Positions 1-7,585 of a DNA stretch of 64,000 nt are shown here, piece by piece. The position numbers and the translations under genes are program-made. Source of the stretch: Spyradocola sp034113365 (GTDB lineage: Bacteria; Bacillota; Clostridia; Christensenellales; UBA1750). The stretch spans positions 12,225 to 76,224 of the forward strand of contig JAXEXP010000034.1 of assembly GCA_034113365.1 (NCBI GenBank). The letters are read 5' to 3'. Under the pieces are notes generated by a model, which made no database searches, was not told the origin of the DNA, and was given only the letters and a program-made list of their open reading frames with translations. The first letter of the stretch is position 1. Each line of letters opens with the position of its first letter.

Positions 1-950
1 GTGGGCAGGCCCCAGCCGTAGCAGGCGTAGCCGACGGTCATGTTGGCCATGTAGTCGGAGTAGTTCTCCAGCAGGTCGGTCTGGGTGCACTCGTACTTGT
101 AGACCAGGTCGTGCATGTACATGATGGCGTCGACGCCCTTTTCCTGGTTGAAGCCGATGGAGTAGGTGCCGTCGTCATTGGGGATGACCATCTCGCCGCC
201 AGCGGACCACACCCAGGGGGTCAGCGGCCAGGCGCAGTAGTCGGAGCCCAGCAGCGTGTAGCCAAAGCGCGGGACGTCCTTATCGGTCAGGCTCTGCGCC
301 AGCGTGCCGAACTCTTCCCAGGTCTGGGGCACGTTTTCGGTGGAGCCGCCGCCCGCCTCGATGGCGGTCTTGTTGTAGAGCATGCCCATGATGTAGGGGC
401 CGTAGGGCACTGCGTACCAGTGGCCTTCGTCGTCATGCAGCGCGTCCTCGATGGAGGGGTTGACCTTGCCTTCGTTGCGCAGGTCCCAGTTGACCACGTA
501 CTCGGTGATGTCGGCGATGGTGCCGTTGCGCATACGGGTCTGGATGTCAACGAAGGGCAGCGAGTTCCACAGCGTGGGGCCGTCGCCGGACATCAGGAGC
601 TTGTCGTACTGCTGACGGTAGTCCGTGCCGGGCGCCATGCGGGTCCACTCGATCTCGTAGTCGGGGAAGGTGGTCTCTACCTTTTCCTTCAGGAATTCGA
701 AGCGGGTCTTGACCGCGTCGGAGTCGTCGTCCTGAGGCAGCATGTAGAGTTTGAGCTTGACCTTTTCACCGGAAGCAGCGGGCTCATGGGCGGGCTCATC
801 GGCGGGCTCGTCGGCGGGAGCGTCGGCAGCGGGAGCCTTGGTGGGGTCCGCAGCAGGCGAATCCGCGGCCGGAGCCTTGGCGCAGCCGCCCAACACGGCC
901 ACCAACATGACCAGCGCGAGGATCAGAGCAACCAACTTCGTCTTTTTCAT
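1..950 (-). CDS. ABC transporter sugar-binding lipoprotein (partial)
   Basis: Extracellular solute-binding protein of the family-1 type (MalE-like), the ligand-capturing subunit of an ABC sugar importer. The start at 950 follows AAAAGGAGATGGAAGT. The first 23 residues are a lipoprotein signal (MKKTKLVALI, a hydrophobic core, then LGGC with the lipidated Cys at 23). An Ala/Pro/Asp-rich linker tethers the mature domain to the membrane. The body has features usual in this family, such as 'MLYNKTAIEAGG' and 'VPQTWEEFG'. About 316 codons are present and the C-terminus lies beyond the window start, so the permease genes are probably outside. It is divergent from the AraC gene at 1464, a likely regulator. 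The sugar is not predictable. Confidence 0.9.
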   Translation of the reverse strand, partial: MKKTKLVALILALVMLVAVLGGCAKAPAADSPAADPTKAPAADAPADEPADEPAHEPAASGEKVKLKLYMLPQDDDSDAVKTRFEFLKEKVETTFPDYEIEWTRMAPGTDYRQQYDKLLMSGDGPTLWNSLPFVDIQTRMRNGTIADITEYVVNWDLRNEGKVNPSIEDALHDDEGHWYAVPYGPYIMGMLYNKTAIEAGGGSTENVPQTWEEFGTLAQSLTDKDVPRFGYTLLGSDYCAWPLTPWVWSAGGEMVIPNDDGTYSIGFNQEKGVDAIMYMHDLVYKYECTQTDLLENYSDYMANMTVGYACYGWGLP

Positions 951-1031
951 ACTTCCATCTCCTTTTCCTACCATTCGCGCACCGGTTTTCTCAAGCCCGT
1001 TCCTCCACCGTTCTTAACAAAACCGGTTCGC

Positions 1032-1060
1032 TTGTTAACTTTATGCTAACACGCGGACAA
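1032..1060 (-). promoter_or_regulatory. candidate promoter of the sugar-binding protein gene
   Basis: On the minus strand TTGTCC (1055-1060) and TAACAA (1032-1037) are 17 bp apart. The -10 match is weak. Nearby are an inverted repeat TGTTA/TAACA (1034-1052) and two CCGGTT boxes (982-987 and 1023-1028), about 41 bp apart, which could be regulator half-sites. Confidence 0.3.
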
Positions 1061-1070
1061 AGGAGATACA

Positions 1071-1301
1071 ATGTTCATTTCTGCGACTTTATCAACAATA
1101 TTGACGCCATTTTTGAGGATATGTTTTCTTCTCCTCACAACAAAATTGATTTTCAACATAATTTTCAGCATTTGGAAAATTGCGCAGTTTTACCGATTTT
1201 TCTGCAAATATACTTTTTATAATATAAAGCATGTGTTTCAATACACACAAATAATAGAGTTCAACCTTAGAAAATCTGTTGATTTTTACAATATCTTGTG
1301 A
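1071..1301 (+). CDS. doubtful small hydrophobic ORF in an AT-rich spacer
   Basis: A 76-codon frame begins with ATG 5 nt after AAAGGAG (1059-1065), a plausible ribosome site. The product would be very hydrophobic (MFISATLSTILTPFLRICF...) with one or two membrane spans and an unusual Phe/Ile/Tyr content. The surrounding stretch 1040-1460 is about one-third G+C, against about 65% in neighbouring genes. The composition may therefore be that of a promoter-rich spacer rather than a gene. I recognise no family. It is listed because of the ribosome site only. Confidence 0.22.
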   Translation: MFISATLSTILTPFLRICFLLLTTKLIFNIIFSIWKIAQFYRFFCKYTFYNIKHVFQYTQIIEFNLRKSVDFYNIL

Positions 1302-1463
1302 TATACTGCAAATGAAGGAATCAAATCAAAAAGCAAACGTTATGACACCCGTTCTCGCATTTTTGATTTCTTCATTATCAAAATCGTGATTATTGGCATA
1401 CTTCGCATCCGCCGCGCATATATCGTATTGTATACATATAATTTTTACAAAGGAGGAGTTCTT

Positions 1464-2363
1464 GTGAAGCTGCACATTCAACACCGCCTGTCCGAGGCCA
1501 GTGTGACCTGGGGCGACTTTCTGCGCCTGGGCACCATTTCGCACCTGCAGCTGCAGGACGAATCCTTTGCCTATACGCTGCGCGCACAGCCGGAGTATCT
1601 GCTGCTCTACCTGCCCGAGGGCGACCTCTACCTGGTGCGCAACCGCGCCGAGTCCACCTACACTGCGGGCAGCATGGTGCTGCTTCCGCCCGAGGAGGAG
1701 TATCACCTGCACTTTCCCGGCCCGGCGCGCACCTCCGCATGGTGGATCAGCTTTTCGGGCTACAGCGTCACGCGCCTACTGACGGATTCCGGCCTGAGCA
1801 GCCGCCCCGTGTTCCAGCTGCCGCCCGAGGCCGAGCTCTCCTATCATTTTGACGGCATCCTGCGCCTGTCCATGCCCTCCTCGGCGGACCCGCGCTGTGT
1901 GGCGCTGGGCTGCATGGGGCTGTTTCTGCAGCTGCTGGCCGCCGTGATGCCCTACACCCAGCAGCAGCGCCGCGCCGAGCCCGCCTTGGCAAGACCCCGC
2001 GCGGGCACGGGCCGCACCAAGGCCACCGACCTTGCCGTGCAGCAGATCCAGAGCGACCTTGCCGCGCCGCTCAACGTCGAGCAGCTCGCCCACAGCCTGC
2101 AGCTGAGCCCCTCGCACTTCATCCGCTGCTTCAAGGCGCAGATGGGCTATTCCCCGCTGGCCTACCAGACGCGCCTGCGCATGGAGCGCGCCAAGGACCT
2201 GCTGCGCGGCACCACGCTGCGCGTCAGCGAGATCGCCGCCAAGGTGGGCTACCAGAACCCCATGTACTTTTCCTCCACCTTCAAAAAGCACGCCGGCATG
2301 ACGCCGCTGGAGTACCGCGAGCGCTTCCTCTCTCCCTCGCGCGAGAGCATGCAGCTGCTTTAA
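1464..2363 (+). CDS. AraC-family transcriptional regulator
   Basis: A 299-residue AraC/XylS regulator. GTG at 1464 is chosen because it follows AAAGGAGGAGTTCTT. An in-frame ATG at 1386 lies 26 codons upstream in AT-rich DNA without a ribosome site. Residues 1-150 form the cupin-type sugar-sensing domain ('YLPEGDLYLVRN', 'MVLLPPEEEYHLHFPG'). The last 100 carry the two helix-turn-helix motifs ('LSPSHFIRCFKAQMG' and 'VGYQNPMYFSSTFKKHAG'). It is divergent from the sugar-binding protein gene and 101 bp upstream of the GH31 gene, so it probably controls one or both. The effector is unknown. Confidence 0.92.
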   Translation: MKLHIQHRLSEASVTWGDFLRLGTISHLQLQDESFAYTLRAQPEYLLLYLPEGDLYLVRNRAESTYTAGSMVLLPPEEEYHLHFPGPARTSAWWISFSGYSVTRLLTDSGLSSRPVFQLPPEAELSYHFDGILRLSMPSSADPRCVALGCMGLFLQLLAAVMPYTQQQRRAEPALARPRAGTGRTKATDLAVQQIQSDLAAPLNVEQLAHSLQLSPSHFIRCFKAQMGYSPLAYQTRLRMERAKDLLRGTTLRVSEIAAKVGYQNPMYFSSTFKKHAGMTPLEYRERFLSPSRESMQLL

Positions 2364-2464
2364 GCCCCGCGCCGGCAGGATAAACGCGCCGCCCCGTCGA
2401 ATGATATAGCCACAAGCACATTGCGGCTTTTTTGCTGCTGACATACAGAAAAGGAGAGATGCAC

Positions 2465-4465
2465 ATGGCCCTGTTTGTCAACGATCATGGCGTTCTCAAA
2501 TGCCGTTTTCTGGGCGAAAACCTCTGGCTGCTGCCCTGGGGCAAGGACGCGCTGCGCGTGGTGTCCCGGCCCATGAGCGAGCCCGAGCTGCCCGCCTGGG
2601 CGCTGCTCGAGCCGCAGCACACCGATTCCCTCATCGAGATCACCGAGCGCTGCGCCACCATCGCCGTGGGCAAGATCAGCGCCGTCGTGCGCCGCATGGA
2701 CTGGCCCGACCGCCTCGAGATCACCTACTACAACCAGCGCGGCGAGGTGCTGCTGGCCGAGCGCCCCGGCACCGGCGCGCTCAACATCCAGCCCCGCTTC
2801 TTCAAGCCCATCGTCGCGGGCGATTTCAAGCTCACCGTGGGCTTTGCCGCCGACGACGACGAAAAGCTCTACGGCATGGGCCAGTACCAGCAGGACGTGC
2901 TCAACGTCAAATACTCCACCTTTGAGCTTGCGCAGCGCAACTCGCAGGCCAGCGTGCCCTTCGTGCTGTCCAGCAAGGGCTACGGCTTCCTGTGGCACAA
3001 CCCCGCCATCGGCCGCGCCTGCTTTGGCAAGAACCTGATGGAGTGGGTGGCTGACAGCACCAAGCAGATGGACTACTGGATCTGCGCGGGCGACACCCCC
3101 GCCCAGATCGAGGCCGCCTACGCCGATGCGGTGGGCCACGCCCCCGCCATGCCCGAGTACGGCCTGGGCTTCTGGCAGTGCAAGCTGCGCTACTGGAACC
3201 AGGAGCAGCTGCTCTCCGTCGCGCGCGAGTATCACCGCCGCGGAATCCCGGTGGACGTGATCGTGGTGGACTTCTTCCACTGGCCGCACATGGGCGACTT
3301 CCGCTTTGACGAGGAGTTCTGGCCCGACCCCAAGGCCATGGTGCGCGAGCTGCACGAGATGGGCATGGAGCTGATGGTCTCCGTCTGGCCGCAGATCTCG
3401 CTGCTGTCCGAGAACTACAAGGAAATGGACGAGGAGGGCTACATCGCAAGATGCGACAAGGGCATGAACTGCCAGATGCGCTTTGTCAACGAGGACGCGA
3501 TGTTCTTTGACGCCACCAACCCCCACGCCCGCAAGTACCTGTGGAGCAAGATCAAAAAGAACTACTACGACAGCGGCATCAAGGTGTTCTGGCTGGACGA
3601 GGCCGAGCCCGAGTACGGCACCTACGACTTTGACAACTACCGCTACTATTCCGGCACCGTCGCCCAGACGGGCAACCTCTACCCCCAGTGCTACGCCCGC
3701 ACCTTCTACGACGGCCAGAAGGCCGAGGGGCAGGACAAGGTGGTCAACCTGCTGCGCTGCGCGTGGGCAGGCTCCGCCAGATACGGCGCGCTGGTCTGGT
3801 CGGGCGACATCCATTCCGACTTTGCCACGCTGCGCCGCCAGGTGTGCGCGGGCCTCAACATGGGCATCGCGGGCATCCCGTGGTGGACGACGGACATCGG
3901 CGGCTTCAACGGCGGCGACCCCACCGACCCCGCCTTCCGCGAGCTGATCGTGCGTTGGTTCCAGTGGGGCCTGTTCTGCCCCGTGATGCGCCTGCACGGC
4001 AACCGCGTGCCCGACGAGCGCGTGTTCCGCGCGGACGGCACCGAGTGCCTGCCCTCCGGCGCGGCCAACGAGATCTGGTCCTTCGGCGACGAGGCCTACG
4101 AGATCATCAAGAACCTCATCGACTTCCGCGAGACCATGCGCCCCTACACCCGCGCCCTGATGGAGCAGGCCTCCCTGGCCGGCGCGCCCGTGATGCGCAC
4201 CATGTTCTTTGAGTTCCCCGACCAGCCCGCGTGCTGGGAGCTGCGCGACCAGTACATGTTCGGCCCCGACGTGCTCGTCGCCCCCGTGCTCGACGCCGGC
4301 GCCGCCACCCGCACCGTCTACCTCCCCGCAGGCGCCGACTGGACGGACCTCCACACCGGCGAAACCTTCTCCGGCGGGCGCACCGTCACCTGCGACACGC
4401 CGCTTCAGACCATCCCCGTGTTCCTCAAGGACCACACCCATCCCGACTGGATCGGCAAGATCTGA
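2465..4465 (+). CDS. glycoside hydrolase family 31 (alpha-glucosidase/alpha-xylosidase type)
   Basis: A 666-residue retaining alpha-glycosidase of family GH31. The start at 2465 is 8 nt after AAGGAG (2451-2456); ATG 2459 is too close. The order is an N-terminal beta domain (to about 220), a TIM barrel (about 230-570) and a short C-terminal beta region. The catalytic nucleophile is Asp378 in 'VFWLDEAEPEYG' and the acid/base is Asp448 in 'LVWSGDIHSDF'. 'IPWWTTDIGGF' is the usual GH31 subsite loop. There is no signal peptide, so it acts in the cytoplasm on imported oligosaccharides. It follows the AraC gene in the same direction and ends at a strong bidirectional terminator. Alpha-xylosidase and alpha-glucosidase activities cannot be told apart by reading. 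Confidence 0.92.
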   Translation: MALFVNDHGVLKCRFLGENLWLLPWGKDALRVVSRPMSEPELPAWALLEPQHTDSLIEITERCATIAVGKISAVVRRMDWPDRLEITYYNQRGEVLLAERPGTGALNIQPRFFKPIVAGDFKLTVGFAADDDEKLYGMGQYQQDVLNVKYSTFELAQRNSQASVPFVLSSKGYGFLWHNPAIGRACFGKNLMEWVADSTKQMDYWICAGDTPAQIEAAYADAVGHAPAMPEYGLGFWQCKLRYWNQEQLLSVAREYHRRGIPVDVIVVDFFHWPHMGDFRFDEEFWPDPKAMVRELHEMGMELMVSVWPQISLLSENYKEMDEEGYIARCDKGMNCQMRFVNEDAMFFDATNPHARKYLWSKIKKNYYDSGIKVFWLDEAEPEYGTYDFDNYRYYSGTVAQTGNLYPQCYARTFYDGQKAEGQDKVVNLLRCAWAGSARYGALVWSGDIHSDFATLRRQVCAGLNMGIAGIPWWTTDIGGFNGGDPTDPAFRELIVRWFQWGLFCPVMRLHGNRVPDERVFRADGTECLPSGAANEIWSFGDEAYEIIKNLIDFRETMRPYTRALMEQASLAGAPVMRTMFFEFPDQPACWELRDQYMFGPDVLVAPVLDAGAATRTVYLPAGADWTDLHTGETFSGGRTVTCDTPLQTIPVFLKDHTHPDWIGKI

Positions 4466-4478
4466 TTTAGCACAAAAA

Positions 4479-4521
4479 GCCCCCGCAGCGCGGAGCCTTC
4501 CATGCTGCGGGGGCAATTTTT
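4479..4521 (+). terminator. bidirectional intrinsic terminator
   Basis: A perfect 11-bp stem, GCCCCCGCAGC (4479-4489) with GCTGCGGGGGC (4504-4514), is followed by AATTTTT. On the other side CAAAAA gives a U-tract for minus-strand transcripts. It separates the convergent GH31 and Gfo/Idh genes. Confidence 0.9.
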
Positions 4522-4539
4522 CGTCTATTTCGGCGAAAA

Positions 4540-5646
4540 TCAATCCAGTATGCCGTGGATGGGGTTGTTGTACATGGGCGCGCTGCGCTCGTAGTGCGTG
4601 GTCAGCTCGATGTAGCGGTTCTGCTCGCTGGCCTTCTCAAAGCCCGTCATGATCTCCAGCGCGTGCAGCGTCTGCTTGTAGCTGGCGCGGAAGTCGCGGC
4701 CGTCGGTCAGCGCCTTGGCCATGTCCGCCAGACCCAGCGCGCGGCTGTTTTCCTTGTAGTCGAACAGCAGCGGCATGTCCATCACCTCGCCCTGCTCGGG
4801 GCGCAGCAGCTTGATGGGTCCGCCGAAGGTGTTGGGGTCGGGGCAGATCAGCGTGCCCTTGGTGCCGTAGATCTCCAGGCGCGCCTGGCCCTGGTTGTAG
4901 ACGTCAAAGGTGGTAAAGATGGTACCCACCGCGCCGCAGTCAAAGTCCATGATGCCCGTGACATAGGTGGGCACGTCCACGGTGATGTCGGTGCCGCGCT
5001 TGGGCGCGCTGGTGATGGTGCGGTGCTCGAAGGTGCGCTTGGTGCGCCCCATCAGGCCCTTGACGCCGCCCAGCAGGTTGATCAGCGCCGTCACATAGTA
5101 GGGCCCCATGTCCAGCATCGGGCCGCCGCCGCGCTTGTAGTAGAACTCGGGGTCGGGATGCCAGCCCTCGTGCCCGCGGCAGATCATGAACGCCGCGCCG
5201 CCCACCGGGTCGCCGATGAACCCGTCGTCGATGAGCTTGCGGCAGGTCTGGATGCCCGCGCCCAGGAAGGTGTCGGGCGCGCCGCCCAGCAGCAGGCCCT
5301 TGCTCTGCGCCAGCTCCACCAGCTCCTTGCCCAGCTCAAAGGTGGCCGCCAGCGGCTTTTCCGAGTAGACGTGCTTGCCGGCCTCCAGCGCGGGGCGGGT
5401 CACGCCGTAGTGCTCGTCGGGCCGGGTCAGGTTGAGTATGATGTCCACCTGAGGATCGTTGAAGGCCTCGTACATGTCGGCGTAGACGTGCGGCACATGC
5501 CACTTTTCCGCGGCCTTTTCCGCCTTCTCGCGCACCAGGTCGCACACGCCCACCAGCTCGATCTCGTGGAAGGTCTCGGTGATGTTCTTCAGATAGATCC
5601 CGCTGATGTCGCCCGTGCCGATCATCGCGATCTTGACAGTCTTCAT
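4540..5646 (-). CDS. Gfo/Idh/MocA-family oxidoreductase
   Basis: A 368-residue NAD(P)-dependent sugar or polyol dehydrogenase. The N-terminal Rossmann fold has 'IAMIGTGDISGIYL'. The catalytic Lys is in 'YSEKPLA', which matches the family's EKP motif. The C-terminal alpha/beta domain carries 'GGGPMLDMGPYYV', with Asp and Tyr lining the pocket. The ribosome site AAGGAGATAAAGCC precedes ATG. It lies 26 bp downstream of the ThuA-like gene in the same direction. This pairing is common in glucoside or trehalose catabolism, where 3-keto sugars are made or reduced. The exact substrate is not predictable. Confidence 0.9.
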   Translation of the reverse strand: MKTVKIAMIGTGDISGIYLKNITETFHEIELVGVCDLVREKAEKAAEKWHVPHVYADMYEAFNDPQVDIILNLTRPDEHYGVTRPALEAGKHVYSEKPLAATFELGKELVELAQSKGLLLGGAPDTFLGAGIQTCRKLIDDGFIGDPVGGAAFMICRGHEGWHPDPEFYYKRGGGPMLDMGPYYVTALINLLGGVKGLMGRTKRTFEHRTITSAPKRGTDITVDVPTYVTGIMDFDCGAVGTIFTTFDVYNQGQARLEIYGTKGTLICPDPNTFGGPIKLLRPEQGEVMDMPLLFDYKENSRALGLADMAKALTDGRDFRASYKQTLHALEIMTGFEKASEQNRYIELTTHYERSAPMYNNPIHGILD

Positions 5647-5672
5647 TGGCTTTATCTCCTTTTTTGCGCGTT

Positions 5673-6401
5673 TTAGTACATCTTTGCGGTGTTCTCGAAC
5701 CGCTCGGTGGTAAGCCCGTGCTTAACGGCGTACTCCTTGCCCTGCGCCGCCCACAGCATGCCGCGCTCCATCAGCGCCTCGGCGTTGGGCGACTTTTCAA
5801 ACACGTCGTCGTGATGGCCCAGCGAGTTGTAGAACACGCGGCCGTTGCCCCAGAACTTGGTCCACGCCACCGGCATGTCCACCGGCTTGTTGGAGATGTG
5901 GTAGTAGGGCACGATGGGGAAGCGCGTGGTGGCCAGCACCTCAATGGAGGGGTCCACGTGCAGGTAGTAGTGCTCGGAGCAGACGTGGAAGTCCTCCAGC
6001 CCCTCCACGATGGGCGAGGAGCCGTGCCGGATGTTGACGGTGTAGTCGATGCCGTCTCCGCCGGGGTGCGACACCCACTGCCCGCCGGTGATGAACTGCC
6101 ACTCCGTGTCGTTGCGGAAGGAGTCGCACATGCCGCCGTGGCAGCCCGCAAGACCCACGCCCGCGCCCACCGCCTTGGACACGTTCTGCACATACTCGTG
6201 CTTGATCTCGCCCATCGTCCAGCACGCCACGATCAGATCCAGCTTCTTGAGCGCCTCCGCGTCCGCAAGCACGTCCAAAGTGTCCGCGATCTCGCAGGTG
6301 TACCCGTGCTTTTCCATCAGCCGCGCAAAGCGCTTCGAGGTCAGCTGCGGCTCGTGTCCGTCCCAGCCGCCCTGCACGATCAATACCTTCTTTTCGGTCA
6401 T
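5673..6401 (-). CDS. ThuA-like domain protein
   Basis: A 242-residue ThuA (trehalose-utilisation) protein with a class-I glutamine-amidotransferase-like fold. It has 'VLIVQGGWDGHEP' at the N-terminus, 'GLAGCHGGMCDSF' around the centre, and 'GNGRVFYNSLGHHDDVFE' near the end, a family hallmark. GGGAGG sits 9 nt before ATG. It is the first gene of a two-gene unit with the oxidoreductase and diverges from an AraC regulator. In characterised systems ThuA acts with a Gfo/Idh dehydrogenase on disaccharides, and an equivalent role here is inferred from the pairing. Confidence 0.88.
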   Translation of the reverse strand: MTEKKVLIVQGGWDGHEPQLTSKRFARLMEKHGYTCEIADTLDVLADAEALKKLDLIVACWTMGEIKHEYVQNVSKAVGAGVGLAGCHGGMCDSFRNDTEWQFITGGQWVSHPGGDGIDYTVNIRHGSSPIVEGLEDFHVCSEHYYLHVDPSIEVLATTRFPIVPYYHISNKPVDMPVAWTKFWGNGRVFYNSLGHHDDVFEKSPNAEALMERGMLWAAQGKEYAVKHGLTTERFENTAKMY

Positions 6402-6445
6402 CGCAAAAAGCCTCCCATATATTTGATTTTGTGGTTGGATTCTGC

Positions 6446-6474
6446 TTGTAGGATAGCACAGTCTGTGTTAAAAT
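6446..6474 (+). promoter_or_regulatory. promoter and palindrome upstream of the AraC gene
   Basis: TTGTAG (6446-6451), 17 bp, then TAAAAT (6469-6474). An 11-bp palindrome CACAG-T-CTGTG (6457-6467) lies exactly between the two hexamers. It could be an operator serving this and the divergent ThuA gene. Confidence 0.5.
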
Positions 6475-6531
6475 TCCTGTCAGAAACGCAATGCAAAACT
6501 CCCATTTATTGCGGTTTGCCGGAGGTAGCCC

Positions 6532-7317
6532 ATGTTCGTACAGTACGAGGACCGCGCCTTCCCCTACAGCGCCAGCGTCAACGACGATCTGACGTTCCTG
6601 CTCCATCTGCACCGCCAGGCCGAGCTGATCTATGTGCTGGACGGCTGTATCGAGATGACGGTGGACGCCCACACCCAGCTGCTGCACGCGGGCGAGCTGG
6701 GCTGCGCCTTCCCCAACTGCGCCCACAGCTACCTGACGCGCACCCACAGCCGCGTGGTGATGGTGATCTTCGACGCGCCTTACGCGGGCGACTGCGCGGG
6801 CACGCTGCTCACCCAGCGCGCGGTGTTTCCCTACCTTGCCGCCTCCGACGTCGACGAGGACGTGCGCTACCTCGCGCCCAAGCTCACCCGCCCCATGGAC
6901 ACGCGCCTGCTCAAGGGCTACCTGCAGGTGATCTGCGCGCGCCTGTTCGAGCGCCTGCGCCTCGAGCCGCGCCGCGCCGCCGACGACAGCGACTGGACGC
7001 ACCGCGCGCTGACCTACCTAAACGAGCACTTCACCGAGGACATCTCCCTCGACGACCTCGCCCGCCACTTAAGCATCAGCAAATACCACCTCAGCCGCAC
7101 CTTTCCCGAAAAGATCGGCTGCGGCCTCAACGCCTACCTGCACTCTCTGCGCGCCGACCACGCCGCCCAGCTGCTCGCCTCCACCGACCTTTCCGTCACC
7201 CAGGCGGGCTTTGACAGCGGCTTTTCCTCGGCCTCCACGTTCTTCCGCGTGTTCCAGGCCCAGTACGGCCTCAGCCCCCGCGCCTACCGCGCCGCCCGCC
7301 GCGCCCAGGGCCAGTGA
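6532..7317 (+). CDS. AraC-family transcriptional regulator
   Basis: A 261-residue AraC/XylS regulator preceded by CGGAGGTAGCCC. Residues 1-140 are a cupin sensing domain ('ELIYVLDGCIEMTVDAHT'). The C-terminal 100 residues hold two helix-turn-helix units ('LSISKYHLSRTFPEKIG', 'SGFSSASTFFRVFQAQYG'). It is divergent from the thuA-like/Gfo operon across 130 bp with a promoter and a palindrome, so that operon is the likely target. The gene ends at a hairpin at 7505. Confidence 0.92.
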   Translation: MFVQYEDRAFPYSASVNDDLTFLLHLHRQAELIYVLDGCIEMTVDAHTQLLHAGELGCAFPNCAHSYLTRTHSRVVMVIFDAPYAGDCAGTLLTQRAVFPYLAASDVDEDVRYLAPKLTRPMDTRLLKGYLQVICARLFERLRLEPRRAADDSDWTHRALTYLNEHFTEDISLDDLARHLSISKYHLSRTFPEKIGCGLNAYLHSLRADHAAQLLASTDLSVTQAGFDSGFSSASTFFRVFQAQYGLSPRAYRAARRAQGQ

Positions 7318-7504
7318 TTTTTGTGCCTCCAAATCACCGGCTTAACACTGCCTCTCGCACCACTTCCACCGGCATCACGAAAGTGACCATGTACCGATGC
7401 TTCCCTTCTCCAGCGCTTTCCTATTGTTGCATCTTCCTGGATTCTTGCTTTGTCAAAACTTACAAAGAAAACGAGGTTTCTACTCATAGCGATCAGCTTT
7501 CCGG

Positions 7505-7532
7505 AACCCCGCTCAAAGCGAGGTTTTCTTTT
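7505..7532 (+). terminator. intrinsic terminator after the AraC gene
   Basis: AACCCCGCT (7505-7513), loop CAA, AGCGAGGTT (7517-7525) with one mismatch, then TTCTTTT. It lies about 190 bp after the stop codon. I see nothing else in 7318-7504. Confidence 0.65.
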
Positions 7533-7540
7533 GACAAAAA

Positions 7541-7579
7541 GAGCCGCAGCCCCCGCGTCCAAACGGACGCGGGGGCTGC
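7541..7579 (-). terminator. intrinsic terminator of the GH2 gene
   Basis: A perfect 15-bp stem: GCAGCCCCCGCGTCC (7546-7560) with GGACGCGGGGGCTGC (7565-7579), loop AAAC. On the minus strand it is followed by GGCTCTTTTTG. Confidence 0.9.
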
Positions 7580-7585
7580 CCGCAT

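Noticed and set aside
2360..4543. Long open frame (727 codons) on the strand opposite the GH31 gene
   Set aside because: Antisense shadow of a high-GC gene. The sequence is His/Val/Gly-rich without motifs, while the GH31 frame has all catalytic residues.
7318..7504. Remnant gene after the second AraC gene
   Set aside because: No frame gives recognisable protein. Only a terminator hairpin at its end is convincing.
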